From contig DIDE01000074.1 in the NCBI GenBank assembly GCA_002417975.1, forward strand, positions 1 through 5,890: a stretch of 5,890 nt of DNA. Direction: 5' to 3'. The notes under the pieces were generated by a model that had not been told where the DNA came from, searched no databases, and saw only the letters and a list, made by a program, of their open reading frames with translations. This stretch comes from Eggerthellaceae bacterium UBA5808 (GTDB lineage Bacteria > Actinomycetota > Coriobacteriia > Coriobacteriales > Eggerthellaceae). Both the position numbers and the translations under genes were made by a program. Of the stretch, positions 1-5,793 are shown piece by piece (the stretch's first letter is position 1; each line of letters begins with the position of its first letter).

Positions 1-19
1 CCATGACTGATCCCATTCA
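1..19 (-). other. In-frame TGA inside trpB with TrpB-like codons continuing after it
   Basis: On the minus strand the frame reads ...GAT ACG CAC TAC TGA ATG GGA TCA GTC ATG G. TrpB proteins have a conserved segment of the form (T/A)HY-x-x-G-(S/T)-x-x-G-P-H-P here. The TGA occupies the first x, which is usually hydrophobic or Cys, and the codons after it give M-G-S-V-M-G. The reading frame is intact on both sides, so this is a substitution-type interruption or a recoded codon and not a frameshift. The window ends before PHP could be read. Confidence 0.85.
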
Positions 20-1456
20 GTAGTGCGTATCGGCAATACGGGAAGTCCATTCACGCATTGCTTCTGATACGGCGTCCTTTAATGTTGCCGTTCCGGAAGT
101 AACCGGTACGACATCGGCACCGAGTAACTTCATCTTGTAGACATTGAGCGCTTGTCGTTCTGTGTCGGTCTTGCCCATGAAGACGACGCATTCCATACCG
201 AGGAGTGCAGCTGCTGTTGCAGTGGCAACACCATGCTGGCCAGCTCCTGTTTCGGCGATAAGACGTGTCTTTCCCATCTTTTGTGCGAGTAGTGCCTGAC
301 CAAGCACGTTGTTAATCTTATGTGCGCCCGTGTGATTCATATCCTCACGTTTGAGATAGATTTTTGCGCCGCCGAGATCTTCTGTCATCTTTTTGGCGTA
401 GTAGAGGCGTGATGGGCGTCCTGCATAATCGTTTAAGAGCGCTGTTAGCTCGCGATTAAAATCAGGGTCATCTTTGTAATGATTGTATGCAGCTTCCAGC
501 TCGATGACGGCATTCATAAGTGTTTCGGGAATGTATTGTCCGCCGTTGATACCAAAGCGTCCCGCAGGTACGGTTGCTTCTGGCGTCTTCGTGCAGGTCT
601 GAGATGTGTCGTGCATAGATGCGTCCTTTCGTGTTTGTACTGATGATCGTTGGTGTTCTACTGGTTGTGCTTGTGCTGCGGTTATTGCGCGCTCGACTTT
701 TGCTGCATCCTTTAAGCCGCTCGTCTCAACGCCGCTACTAATGTCGACGGCCCATGGATGCAGCTGATCGATTACGTCAGGAATCGACTCGGGCGTAAGG
801 CCACCGGCAACAATAAACGATTGTGCATAGCGACTATCGTTTTTGATCATGTCCCAATCGAATGATGTGCCGCTGCCTCGTCCTCCGTCGAATACGATGC
901 GATCTGCGTTGCTCTTCGTTGCTCTTTGCAAGTCGGTCTCGCTTCGTACTAAAACTGCTTGCCAAATTGGAGTCGAAGGAATAGACGCTCGTAGCTGCGA
1001 GATATAGCGATTATCTTCAGTTCCATGAAGCTGGACGATATCAATAGTCTGCTTGCGAACAAGGCTTACGATATGGTCGATCGTGTCGTCAACAAAGACC
1101 CCCACCGTTGCGATATCGTCATCGATACAAGTGCGAAGCTGAGCAGCTTGGGCGTCGTTAACTGTCCTGCTGCGACCAGGGCAAAAGACGAATCCAGCGA
1201 AATCGGGGTGCGTGCTATTGATAACAATTGCCTCGTCTACATTGCGAATGCCACAGATCTTAATGTGCGTGTGCAGGGGAGCGCCATGCATTGGTTGCTC
1301 GTTTTTCTTGTTGTCCTGAGAGTCGATTGTTGCTTTGGTTCTGTCGGGCGTATCAGTGGCTGTGTCGGTACCGATGGTCGTATTGACGGTTGCGTCGGTG
1401 TCGATGGATGCGCTGATGACTGCACCGACATTCGCATTGTTGGCTGTCATATTCAT
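17..1456 (-). CDS. trpF-trpB: Fused phosphoribosylanthranilate isomerase-tryptophan synthase beta chain (TrpF-TrpB), interrupted by TGA in TrpB
   Basis: One 479-codon frame. Residues 1-63 are a Thr/Asp/Asn/Ala-rich extension. Residues 64-262 are TrpF, the Amadori isomerase before TrpC: catalytic Cys68 in KICGIRN, Asp190 in VFDGGRGSGTSFDW, and phosphate loops VAGGLTPES (216-224) and DISSGVETSGLKD (238-250). Residues 263-295 are a polar linker. From about 296 it is TrpB, which joins indole to serine with PLP: GRFGINGGQYIPE, AGRPSRLYYAKK, KREDMNHTGAHKINNVLGQ with the PLP lysine Lys380, and AETGAGQHGVA with catalytic Glu402. The frame ends at TGA (19-17) after IADTHY, roughly halfway through a normal 400-residue TrpB. 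The GGGSNA loop and C-terminal half are therefore missing from this product. The next codons (16-1) still read MGSVMG, as TrpB should. The start at 1456 overlaps the trpC stop (ATGA), with AGAGAGG upstream. The TrpF half looks intact. Whether TrpB is functional cannot be told here. Confidence 0.88.
   Translation of the reverse strand: MNMTANNANVGAVISASIDTDATVNTTIGTDTATDTPDRTKATIDSQDNKKNEQPMHGAPLHTHIKICGIRNVDEAIVINSTHPDFAGFVFCPGRSRTVNDAQAAQLRTCIDDDIATVGVFVDDTIDHIVSLVRKQTIDIVQLHGTEDNRYISQLRASIPSTPIWQAVLVRSETDLQRATKSNADRIVFDGGRGSGTSFDWDMIKNDSRYAQSFIVAGGLTPESIPDVIDQLHPWAVDISSGVETSGLKDAAKVERAITAAQAQPVEHQRSSVQTRKDASMHDTSQTCTKTPEATVPAGRFGINGGQYIPETLMNAVIELEAAYNHYKDDPDFNRELTALLNDYAGRPSRLYYAKKMTEDLGGAKIYLKREDMNHTGAHKINNVLGQALLAQKMGKTRLIAETGAGQHGVATATAAALLGMECVVFMGKTDTERQALNVYKMKLLGADVVPVTSGTATLKDAVSEAMREWTSRIADTHY
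614..630 (-). promoter_or_regulatory. Internal ribosome-binding site and ATG for a stand-alone TrpB
   Basis: Inside the trpF-trpB frame, the coding strand shows CGAAAGGAC then, 7 nt after AAAGGA (629-624), an in-frame ATG at 616-614 (residue 281, MHDTSQTCTK). The conserved TrpB sequence begins about 15 residues later, the usual distance for a native TrpB start. This is one of the best ribosome sites in the window, comparable to that of trpG. It could yield free TrpB besides the fusion, or be a relic of separate genes. Confidence 0.7.
1346..1405 (-). repeat. Diverged 30-bp tandem duplication in the 5' end of trpF-trpB
   Basis: Residues 18-27 (IDTDATVNTT) and 28-37 (IGTDTATDTP) are tandem 10-residue copies. 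By hand comparison the two 30-nt units match at 21 of 30 positions. They make up the core of the low-complexity extension ahead of the TrpF barrel. The pattern fits expansion by duplication of a non-globular segment; no function is evident. Confidence 0.55.
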
Positions 1457-2238
1457 TGGCGTGCCGCCTCTCTAAATGAGTGCAGCGTCTCTGTCTTATC
1501 GTCCGCTCGCATAAGCGCTTCGCCAACGAGCACCGCATCGATACCTGCATCGGTCAGCCCTATCAGGTCCTGTGCGCACGAAATGCCTGATTCGGCAACA
1601 AAAAGTACATCGTCAGGCGCGGCGTCGCGCAGATGTGCGGCTCGATGGGAATCAACCGTAAAGGTACGCAGATCGCGATTATTTACACCAATAACGCGCG
1701 CGCCGCAGTGCACTGCTCGTTTGATTTCGTCGGTGTCGTGTGCTTCCACCAATGCAGTCATGCCCATCGCATCGCAAAGTTCTATACCGCGTTTGATCGT
1801 GTCGTCGTCAAGAATTGCGCAGATTAGCAATACGGCGTCGGCCCCCATACAATGTGCTTGATAAATCTGATAGATATCGACGGTAAAGTCCTTACGTAGC
1901 ATAGGAATGGTCACTTCATGGCGTACCGATGTAAAGATCTCGTCGGACCCCAGGAACCATTTAGGCTCGGTCAAACATGAAATGCAATCGGCATGAGCAT
2001 CGTCATAAGCATGAGCGATAGTAAGTGGATCAAACGCTGGATCGATGATCCCCTTTGATGGGGACGCATGTTTAATCTCGCAAATGAATGAGAGACCTGC
2101 ATGGGCGAGCGTCTTTTCAAATTGGAATGTGCTGGGGGCGAGTGCAAGCGCGTGCGCCCTCATTTCTTCGTCAGAAATTCGAGTGCGGTCGTTGCGGACG
2201 CGCTCACGCGCATAGGCGGCAAGATCGTCAAGAATCAT
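1453..2238 (-). CDS. trpC: Indole-3-glycerol-phosphate synthase (TrpC)
   Basis: This TIM-barrel enzyme decarboxylates and closes the ring of carboxyphenylamino-deoxyribulose phosphate to give indole-3-glycerol phosphate. In the 261-residue protein the active-site residues are Glu54 and Lys56 with SPSKG (59-63), Lys116 in LRKDF, Glu165 in VEAH, Asn186/187 in GVNNRDL, Glu216-Ser217 in AESGIS, and the VGEALM phosphate loop (238-243). The start MILDDLAAYARERV is family-typical and lies 2 nt after the trpD stop, though its ribosome site (CCAGG) is weak. An upstream in-frame ATG at 2274 would overlap trpD by 34 nt and add 12 residues (MCKKIRKVPGIA); I think it less likely. Coupling to trpD translation would make up for the weak site. 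The TGA stop overlaps the next ATG (ATGA). One Trp residue (94) is present. The usual KKASPSKG is KHASPSKG here, a mild variation. Confidence 0.95.
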   Translation of the reverse strand: MILDDLAAYARERVRNDRTRISDEEMRAHALALAPSTFQFEKTLAHAGLSFICEIKHASPSKGIIDPAFDPLTIAHAYDDAHADCISCLTEPKWFLGSDEIFTSVRHEVTIPMLRKDFTVDIYQIYQAHCMGADAVLLICAILDDDTIKRGIELCDAMGMTALVEAHDTDEIKRAVHCGARVIGVNNRDLRTFTVDSHRAAHLRDAAPDDVLFVAESGISCAQDLIGLTDAGIDAVLVGEALMRADDKTETLHSFREAARQ

Positions 2239-2240
2239 AG

Positions 2241-3308
2241 CTATGCCTGGCACTTTGCGGATTTTTTTGCACATGCATTGTTATCTTTTTGAATCGCACT
2301 GCTCGCCTTAATGAATTCATCAAGCTTTTGAAGCGCGGCTCCCGAATCGATTAACGCTGCTGCTCGTTTGACGCCATCAGCCATTGTTGGTGCTTTACCT
2401 GCAACATAGAGGCCTGCACCTGCATTCATTAGTACTGCTGTGCGCTTTGTTCCTGCTTCGCCTGAAAGAATTGAACGTGTAATTTGGGCGTTGTGCGAAG
2501 GGTCACCACCGACGATGTCCTGTTTGTTTCCACGTACAAGGTCGAATTGCTCGGGCGAAATCGTTTGTGTTCGATAGAATCCGTCCTTAAGCTCGCATAC
2601 GGTTGTTTCAGCGCTGGGCGATATTTCGTCAAGGTTGTCCTTGCCAAAGACGACCATACCGCGCTTGACACCAAGGTTGCTGAGCACTTTAGCAAGCGGC
2701 TCAACGAGAGACTCATCGTAGACACCGAGAATTTGCATCGTAGGATGTGCGGGGTTGGTAAGCGGACCAAGGATATTGAATACGGTTCGGATACCGAGCT
2801 CCTTGCGAATTGCTCCTACATAGCGCATCGACGTGTGATACGTCTGAGCAAAGAGGAAGCAAAAGCCAACGTTTTTTAGGAGTTGTACTGCGTCATCAGG
2901 TTGGACCGAAATGCGTGCGCCCAGTGCTTCGAGGCAGTCTGCGGTGCCGCATGAAGATGAAGCAGCGCGATTACCATGTTTTGCAACTTTGACGTCATCG
3001 GCGGCGATGACGAACGCTGCAGTTGTCGAGATATTGAAACTGTGAGAACGATCTCCGCCTGTGCCAACAATGTCGAGCACATCCATATCATGGTTGACGG
3101 TCAGCGCATGATCTCTCATCGCTGCTGCACATCCAGCAATTTCGTCGATCGTTTCTGATTTAGTGCTTTTTGTCGAGAGGGCTGCCAGAAATGCTGCATT
3201 TTGCGTTTGAGTGGATTTGCCTTCCATAATCTCGTTCATGACCTGGTAGGCTTCGTCGTAGCTTAAGTCCTTTTTATCGACGATATCCATTATTGCTGTT
3301 TCTATCAT
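2241..3308 (-). CDS. trpD: Anthranilate phosphoribosyltransferase (TrpD)
   Basis: The enzyme transfers phosphoribose from PRPP to anthranilate, giving N-(5-phosphoribosyl)anthranilate. It belongs to the class IV phosphoribosyltransferases (nucleoside phosphorylase-like fold). Numbered from the chosen start (355 residues, normal length 330-350), the motifs are GTGGD (82-86, PRPP diphosphate loop), NIST (92-95), KHGNRAASSSCGTAD (110-124), RKELGIRTVFNILGPLTNP (168-186) and LDEIS with Asp227-Glu228 (metal binding). I chose the ATG at 3308 because GGAAGGA lies 6 nt upstream. The in-frame ATG at 3323 would add five residues but has no good ribosome site. The last 15 or so residues are a Lys/Ala/Asn/Cys-rich tail beyond the conserved fold. 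The stop is TAG, two nt before the preferred trpC start. There is no Trp residue. Confidence 0.96.
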   Translation of the reverse strand: MIETAIMDIVDKKDLSYDEAYQVMNEIMEGKSTQTQNAAFLAALSTKSTKSETIDEIAGCAAAMRDHALTVNHDMDVLDIVGTGGDRSHSFNISTTAAFVIAADDVKVAKHGNRAASSSCGTADCLEALGARISVQPDDAVQLLKNVGFCFLFAQTYHTSMRYVGAIRKELGIRTVFNILGPLTNPAHPTMQILGVYDESLVEPLAKVLSNLGVKRGMVVFGKDNLDEISPSAETTVCELKDGFYRTQTISPEQFDLVRGNKQDIVGGDPSHNAQITRSILSGEAGTKRTAVLMNAGAGLYVAGKAPTMADGVKRAAALIDSGAALQKLDEFIKASSAIQKDNNACAKKSAKCQA

Positions 3309-3504
3309 GATGGTTCCTTCCATCTAACTTGGCATCTAACTTTGCCGGCGTTACAAGATTGGTACTTGGTCGTGCGCGTAGTACGTGAACTCTAATTTGT
3401 TGTGCAGGTGCTGTATGGACTTTGACTCTTTGTGTATTGGTTCCCCGATCTATCCGCTTAATGTGCGCTGGTGTAGGTGGAAAATCAATTAGCTACTTTT
3501 CAAC
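3309..3504 (-). other. trpG-trpD spacer, 196 nt, no gene assigned
   Basis: This is the only sizeable gap inside an otherwise tightly packed operon. I see no stem plus U-run terminator and no convincing promoter. The trpG frame, after its TGA (3507-3505) and a second stop TAG (3495-3493), stays open for about 61 codons up to the trpD start. It encodes a Thr/Pro/Ala/Arg-rich, low-information stretch with no evident start codon or ribosome site. The best reading is untranslated spacer. The distal end holds a short tandem repeat and the trpD ribosome-binding site. Confidence 0.6.
3321..3344 (-). repeat. Short 12-bp tandem repeat next to the trpD ribosome site
   Basis: The plus strand reads CATCTAACTT twice (3321-3330 and 3333-3342) with a 12-bp period; on the coding strand this is AAGTTAGATG. 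The second coding-strand copy abuts the GGAAGGA ribosome site of trpD and supplies the in-frame ATG at 3323. This is probably a slippage duplication, and I can assign it no function. Confidence 0.6.
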
Positions 3505-4209
3505 TCATAGCAGCCTCGTTTCGTCGAGGGTTGACTGCTCTGAACAAGACAACGTGGCAGATGCTCGTTTGTCTTCGGGGATGTTTGTAAATTCGTTTGT
3601 TAATGTATTCGTTGTCTCATAATCATGTGCTTGGTACTCTGCAGGTCCATCTATGAATGATTTGATAATGCGTTTTCCCTGGGGAGTAAGAATCGATTCG
3701 GGATGAAACTGCACTCCGTAAACGGGATATGTTGTATGCATGACACCCATGACATCACCGTCGTCGGCATGCGCGACAACAGATAGACAATCGGGAATAG
3801 TGGTTGGATCAACTGCAAGGGAATGATAACGACCTGCCGTTATGTGACCAGGAACATCAGCAAAGATGGGGCATGAGCGATCGAGCGTCACATCGGATGT
3901 TTTACCATGCATCAAATGATGTGTTCGCTTGACGGTTGCGCCAAAAGCGGTGCAGATTGCCTGGTGACCTAAGCATATTCCCAAGATAGGAATAGAGGGG
4001 GCAAATGTCTTGACAACATCAATGCAGATGCCCGCATCTTCTGGCTTTCCTGGGCCTGGCGATAAGATAATCCGTTGTGGGTTGATCGCGCGAATATCGT
4101 CTAAGGAAATCTCGTTGTTGCGGACAACGAGAATATCGGGGTTGATTGTCCCTACCGCTTGGTAGACGTTGTATGAGAAACTGTCGAAATTATCAATAAG
4201 CAGAATCAT
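3505..4209 (-). CDS. trpG: Anthranilate synthase component II, glutamine amidotransferase (TrpG)
   Basis: This class I glutamine amidotransferase hydrolyses glutamine and channels ammonia to TrpE. The start MILLIDNFDSFSYN is typical. The triad is visible: nucleophile Cys79 in GICLGHQ, then His169 and Glu171 in QFHPES. The PGPGKPEDAG loop (51-60) and YHSLAV (128-133) are family hallmarks. The ATG at 4209 overlaps the trpE stop by 4 nt, and an AAAGGA ribosome site sits inside the end of trpE, 8 nt upstream. The protein is 234 residues, about 40 longer than most stand-alone TrpG (about 190). The extra residues (about 190-234) form a polar Thr/Asn/Ser/Glu-rich tail with no recognisable domain, and it is not a TrpD fusion. 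PabA is nearly identical in sequence and one protein may serve both pathways, but the location in the trp operon supports TrpG. No Trp residue is present. Confidence 0.96.
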   Translation of the reverse strand: MILLIDNFDSFSYNVYQAVGTINPDILVVRNNEISLDDIRAINPQRIILSPGPGKPEDAGICIDVVKTFAPSIPILGICLGHQAICTAFGATVKRTHHLMHGKTSDVTLDRSCPIFADVPGHITAGRYHSLAVDPTTIPDCLSVVAHADDGDVMGVMHTTYPVYGVQFHPESILTPQGKRIIKSFIDGPAEYQAHDYETTNTLTNEFTNIPEDKRASATLSCSEQSTLDETRLL

Positions 4210-5711
4210 GCGTCTAATCCTTTCTGCGCTATTTCAAGTGCTTCGACGACTGCGCGCGCTTTATTGCGGCTCTCTTCATACTCGGATTCGGGGTCGCTAT
4301 CGGCGACGATGCCAGCTCCAGCGCGAACGTATACTTTGCCGCCTGTGTGATAGGCAAGTCGAATAGCAATACACATATCAAGATTGCCTGTAAAGTCCAG
4401 ATAGCCGACGGCTCCACCGTAAATACCGCGACGGCATCCCTCTAATTCGTCGAGGATTTGGCATGCACGAATTTTAGGCGCTCCTGAAAGTGTTCCGGCA
4501 GGTAGGGCAGCACCAATGGCGTCGACTGCATCGTATTCAGGACGAATTGTTCCGCTAATAGCTGAGCAGAGATGCATAACATGCGAATAACGTTCAATGT
4601 AGCAGTGACGGTCAACGTGCACGCTACCAAACGTGCTTAATTTACCGATATCATTGCGTCCCAAGTCGACGAGCATATTGTGTTCAGCGAGTTCTTTTTC
4701 ATCTGCAAGAAGTTCCGTCTCGAGTTTTCGATCTTCGGCGATGTCCGCACCGCGCGGACGCGTTCCTGCAAGAGGGTACGTATGGAGTGTGCCATCCTGC
4801 AGGCGGATAAGTGTCTCGGGGGATGCACCTGCGAGCTCAAGCTGGTTGCTTGAAAGGAAAAACATATAGGGTGAAGGGTTGATAGTCCGCAGCACGCGAT
4901 ATGTATCAAGGAGCGTTCCTTCAAAGTTGGCTTCGAGTCGATTCGAAGGCACTGCTTGAAAAATATCGCCCGCGTAAATATGTTCCTGTACTTTACGCAC
5001 AACGTCGCAATAGGTTTCCTTGTCCATCAACTCGCGTATCGGCGACGTAATACGCCCTGATGTCGATACTTCTTCGCTGTGATGATTGGTGACGAATGCG
5101 CGCATCTTGCCCAACTCTTGAACAGCTGCATGATAGGCGGATTCTAGCCCATCAGGCTTGTCGCCGATGGCGTCAAGATCAACGTGCGCGATCAGAATGA
5201 TTTTTTGACGATATGTATCAAAGGCGATGAGGCGATCGAATAACATCAGATCGACGTCTTGGAACGCTTCCTCTCCTGGTGCGTTAATCGTGAGCGCGTC
5301 ATCGACGGTTGCAAGATAGCTGTAAGAAAAATACCCCATAAGTCCACCCGAAAATGGCGGGAGACCTTCAATGCGAGGACTGCGATGAGCTGCGATGATT
5401 GATCGTATGACCTCTGCAGGTGTGCGATCTTGATACGTTGTGGTCTCTTCGCCTTTGCGTATGGTTGTTATACCGTCTTTTGCTGAAACGCATAGGCGAG
5501 GATTATATCCAAGAAAGGTATAGCGTCCGATATGCGCGTCTTGCTCGGCCGATTCAAGCATAAAGCAGTGTGAGCTTTGCGAACGTATGTGTCGCAATAC
5601 CTCGATGGGTGTCGTGGCATCAGCGTAGAGTTCGCAGTACAGAGGAACGCGATGGTAGCGTTTTGTCTGAGCATATGAGCGCACATCATTAAGCGTTGGT
5701 AGCGTTTGCAT
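4206..5711 (-). CDS. trpE: Anthranilate synthase component I (TrpE)
   Basis: This cytoplasmic, Mg-dependent chorismate-using subunit makes anthranilate with ammonia supplied by TrpG, the first committed step of tryptophan synthesis. The 501-residue length is normal for the family. The N-terminal domain has the LES motif (52-54) and the C-terminal domain NPSPYMFF (278-285); both belong to the known tryptophan feedback site, so allosteric inhibition is expected. Catalytic-domain signatures seen are GDIFQAVPSNR (248-258), LAGTRPRG (314-321), HNMLVDLGRND (344-354), the His of SHVMHL (380), PAGTLSGAPKIRA (404-416) and AGAGIVADSDPESEYEE (464-480), which includes the metal-binding Glu residues. The start ATG at 5711 is preceded by a strong AGGAAGGAAG ribosome site and follows the leader terminator. 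The stop TGA overlaps the trpG ATG (ATGA), implying coupled translation of the two subunits. The protein has no Trp residue. Pabs/PabB relatives share the fold, but the LES motif and operon favour TrpE. Confidence 0.97.
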   Translation of the reverse strand: MQTLPTLNDVRSYAQTKRYHRVPLYCELYADATTPIEVLRHIRSQSSHCFMLESAEQDAHIGRYTFLGYNPRLCVSAKDGITTIRKGEETTTYQDRTPAEVIRSIIAAHRSPRIEGLPPFSGGLMGYFSYSYLATVDDALTINAPGEEAFQDVDLMLFDRLIAFDTYRQKIILIAHVDLDAIGDKPDGLESAYHAAVQELGKMRAFVTNHHSEEVSTSGRITSPIRELMDKETYCDVVRKVQEHIYAGDIFQAVPSNRLEANFEGTLLDTYRVLRTINPSPYMFFLSSNQLELAGASPETLIRLQDGTLHTYPLAGTRPRGADIAEDRKLETELLADEKELAEHNMLVDLGRNDIGKLSTFGSVHVDRHCYIERYSHVMHLCSAISGTIRPEYDAVDAIGAALPAGTLSGAPKIRACQILDELEGCRRGIYGGAVGYLDFTGNLDMCIAIRLAYHTGGKVYVRAGAGIVADSDPESEYEESRNKARAVVEALEIAQKGLDA

Positions 5712-5757
5712 AATGCTTCTTCCTTCCTGTCGATGAATCCAACACGGGGAAGGGCAT

Positions 5758-5793
5758 AAAAAAGCCCGTCCTCGATATAATCAAGGACGGGCT
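5758..5793 (-). terminator. Rho-independent terminator of the T-box leader
   Basis: On the minus strand, 5793-5763 folds into a hairpin of 14 pairs (one U-G wobble) around a UAU triloop. The outer ten pairs are AGCCCGUCCU with AGGACGGGCU. A run of six U residues follows (5763-5758), the first of them being the last base of the stem. The 5' arm contains the CGUCCUUG segment that the T-box antiterminator captures, so this is a conditional terminator between the leader and trpE. The trpE start lies about 47 nt downstream. Confidence 0.95.

Noticed and set aside
17..1456. Genome-wide reassignment of TGA to a sense codon
   Set aside because: TGA is the natural stop of trpE and trpC in ATGA overlaps and of trpG, and Trp is encoded by TGG throughout.
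1025..1861. A 278-codon plus-strand open frame
   Set aside because: It lies antisense to the trpC and trpF coding regions. Its translation has no family features, and its Gly/Cys/Asp-rich repeats mirror the duplicated segment on the other strand.
2484..2879. A 131-codon plus-strand open frame
   Set aside because: It is antisense to the conserved core of trpD and has no recognisable product, so it is a shadow frame.
3309..3504. A terminator or internal promoter between trpG and trpD
   Set aside because: I found no stem followed by a U-run, and the A/T-rich hexamers present are not paired at proper promoter spacing.
3422..3622. A 66-codon plus-strand frame across the trpG-trpD spacer
   Set aside because: It overlaps the trpG C-terminus in antisense and shows no ribosome site or family resemblance.
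3505..4209. A TrpG-TrpD fusion, as in enteric bacteria
   Set aside because: trpG ends in TGA with a second stop soon after. trpD is in a different frame and has its own strong ribosome site.
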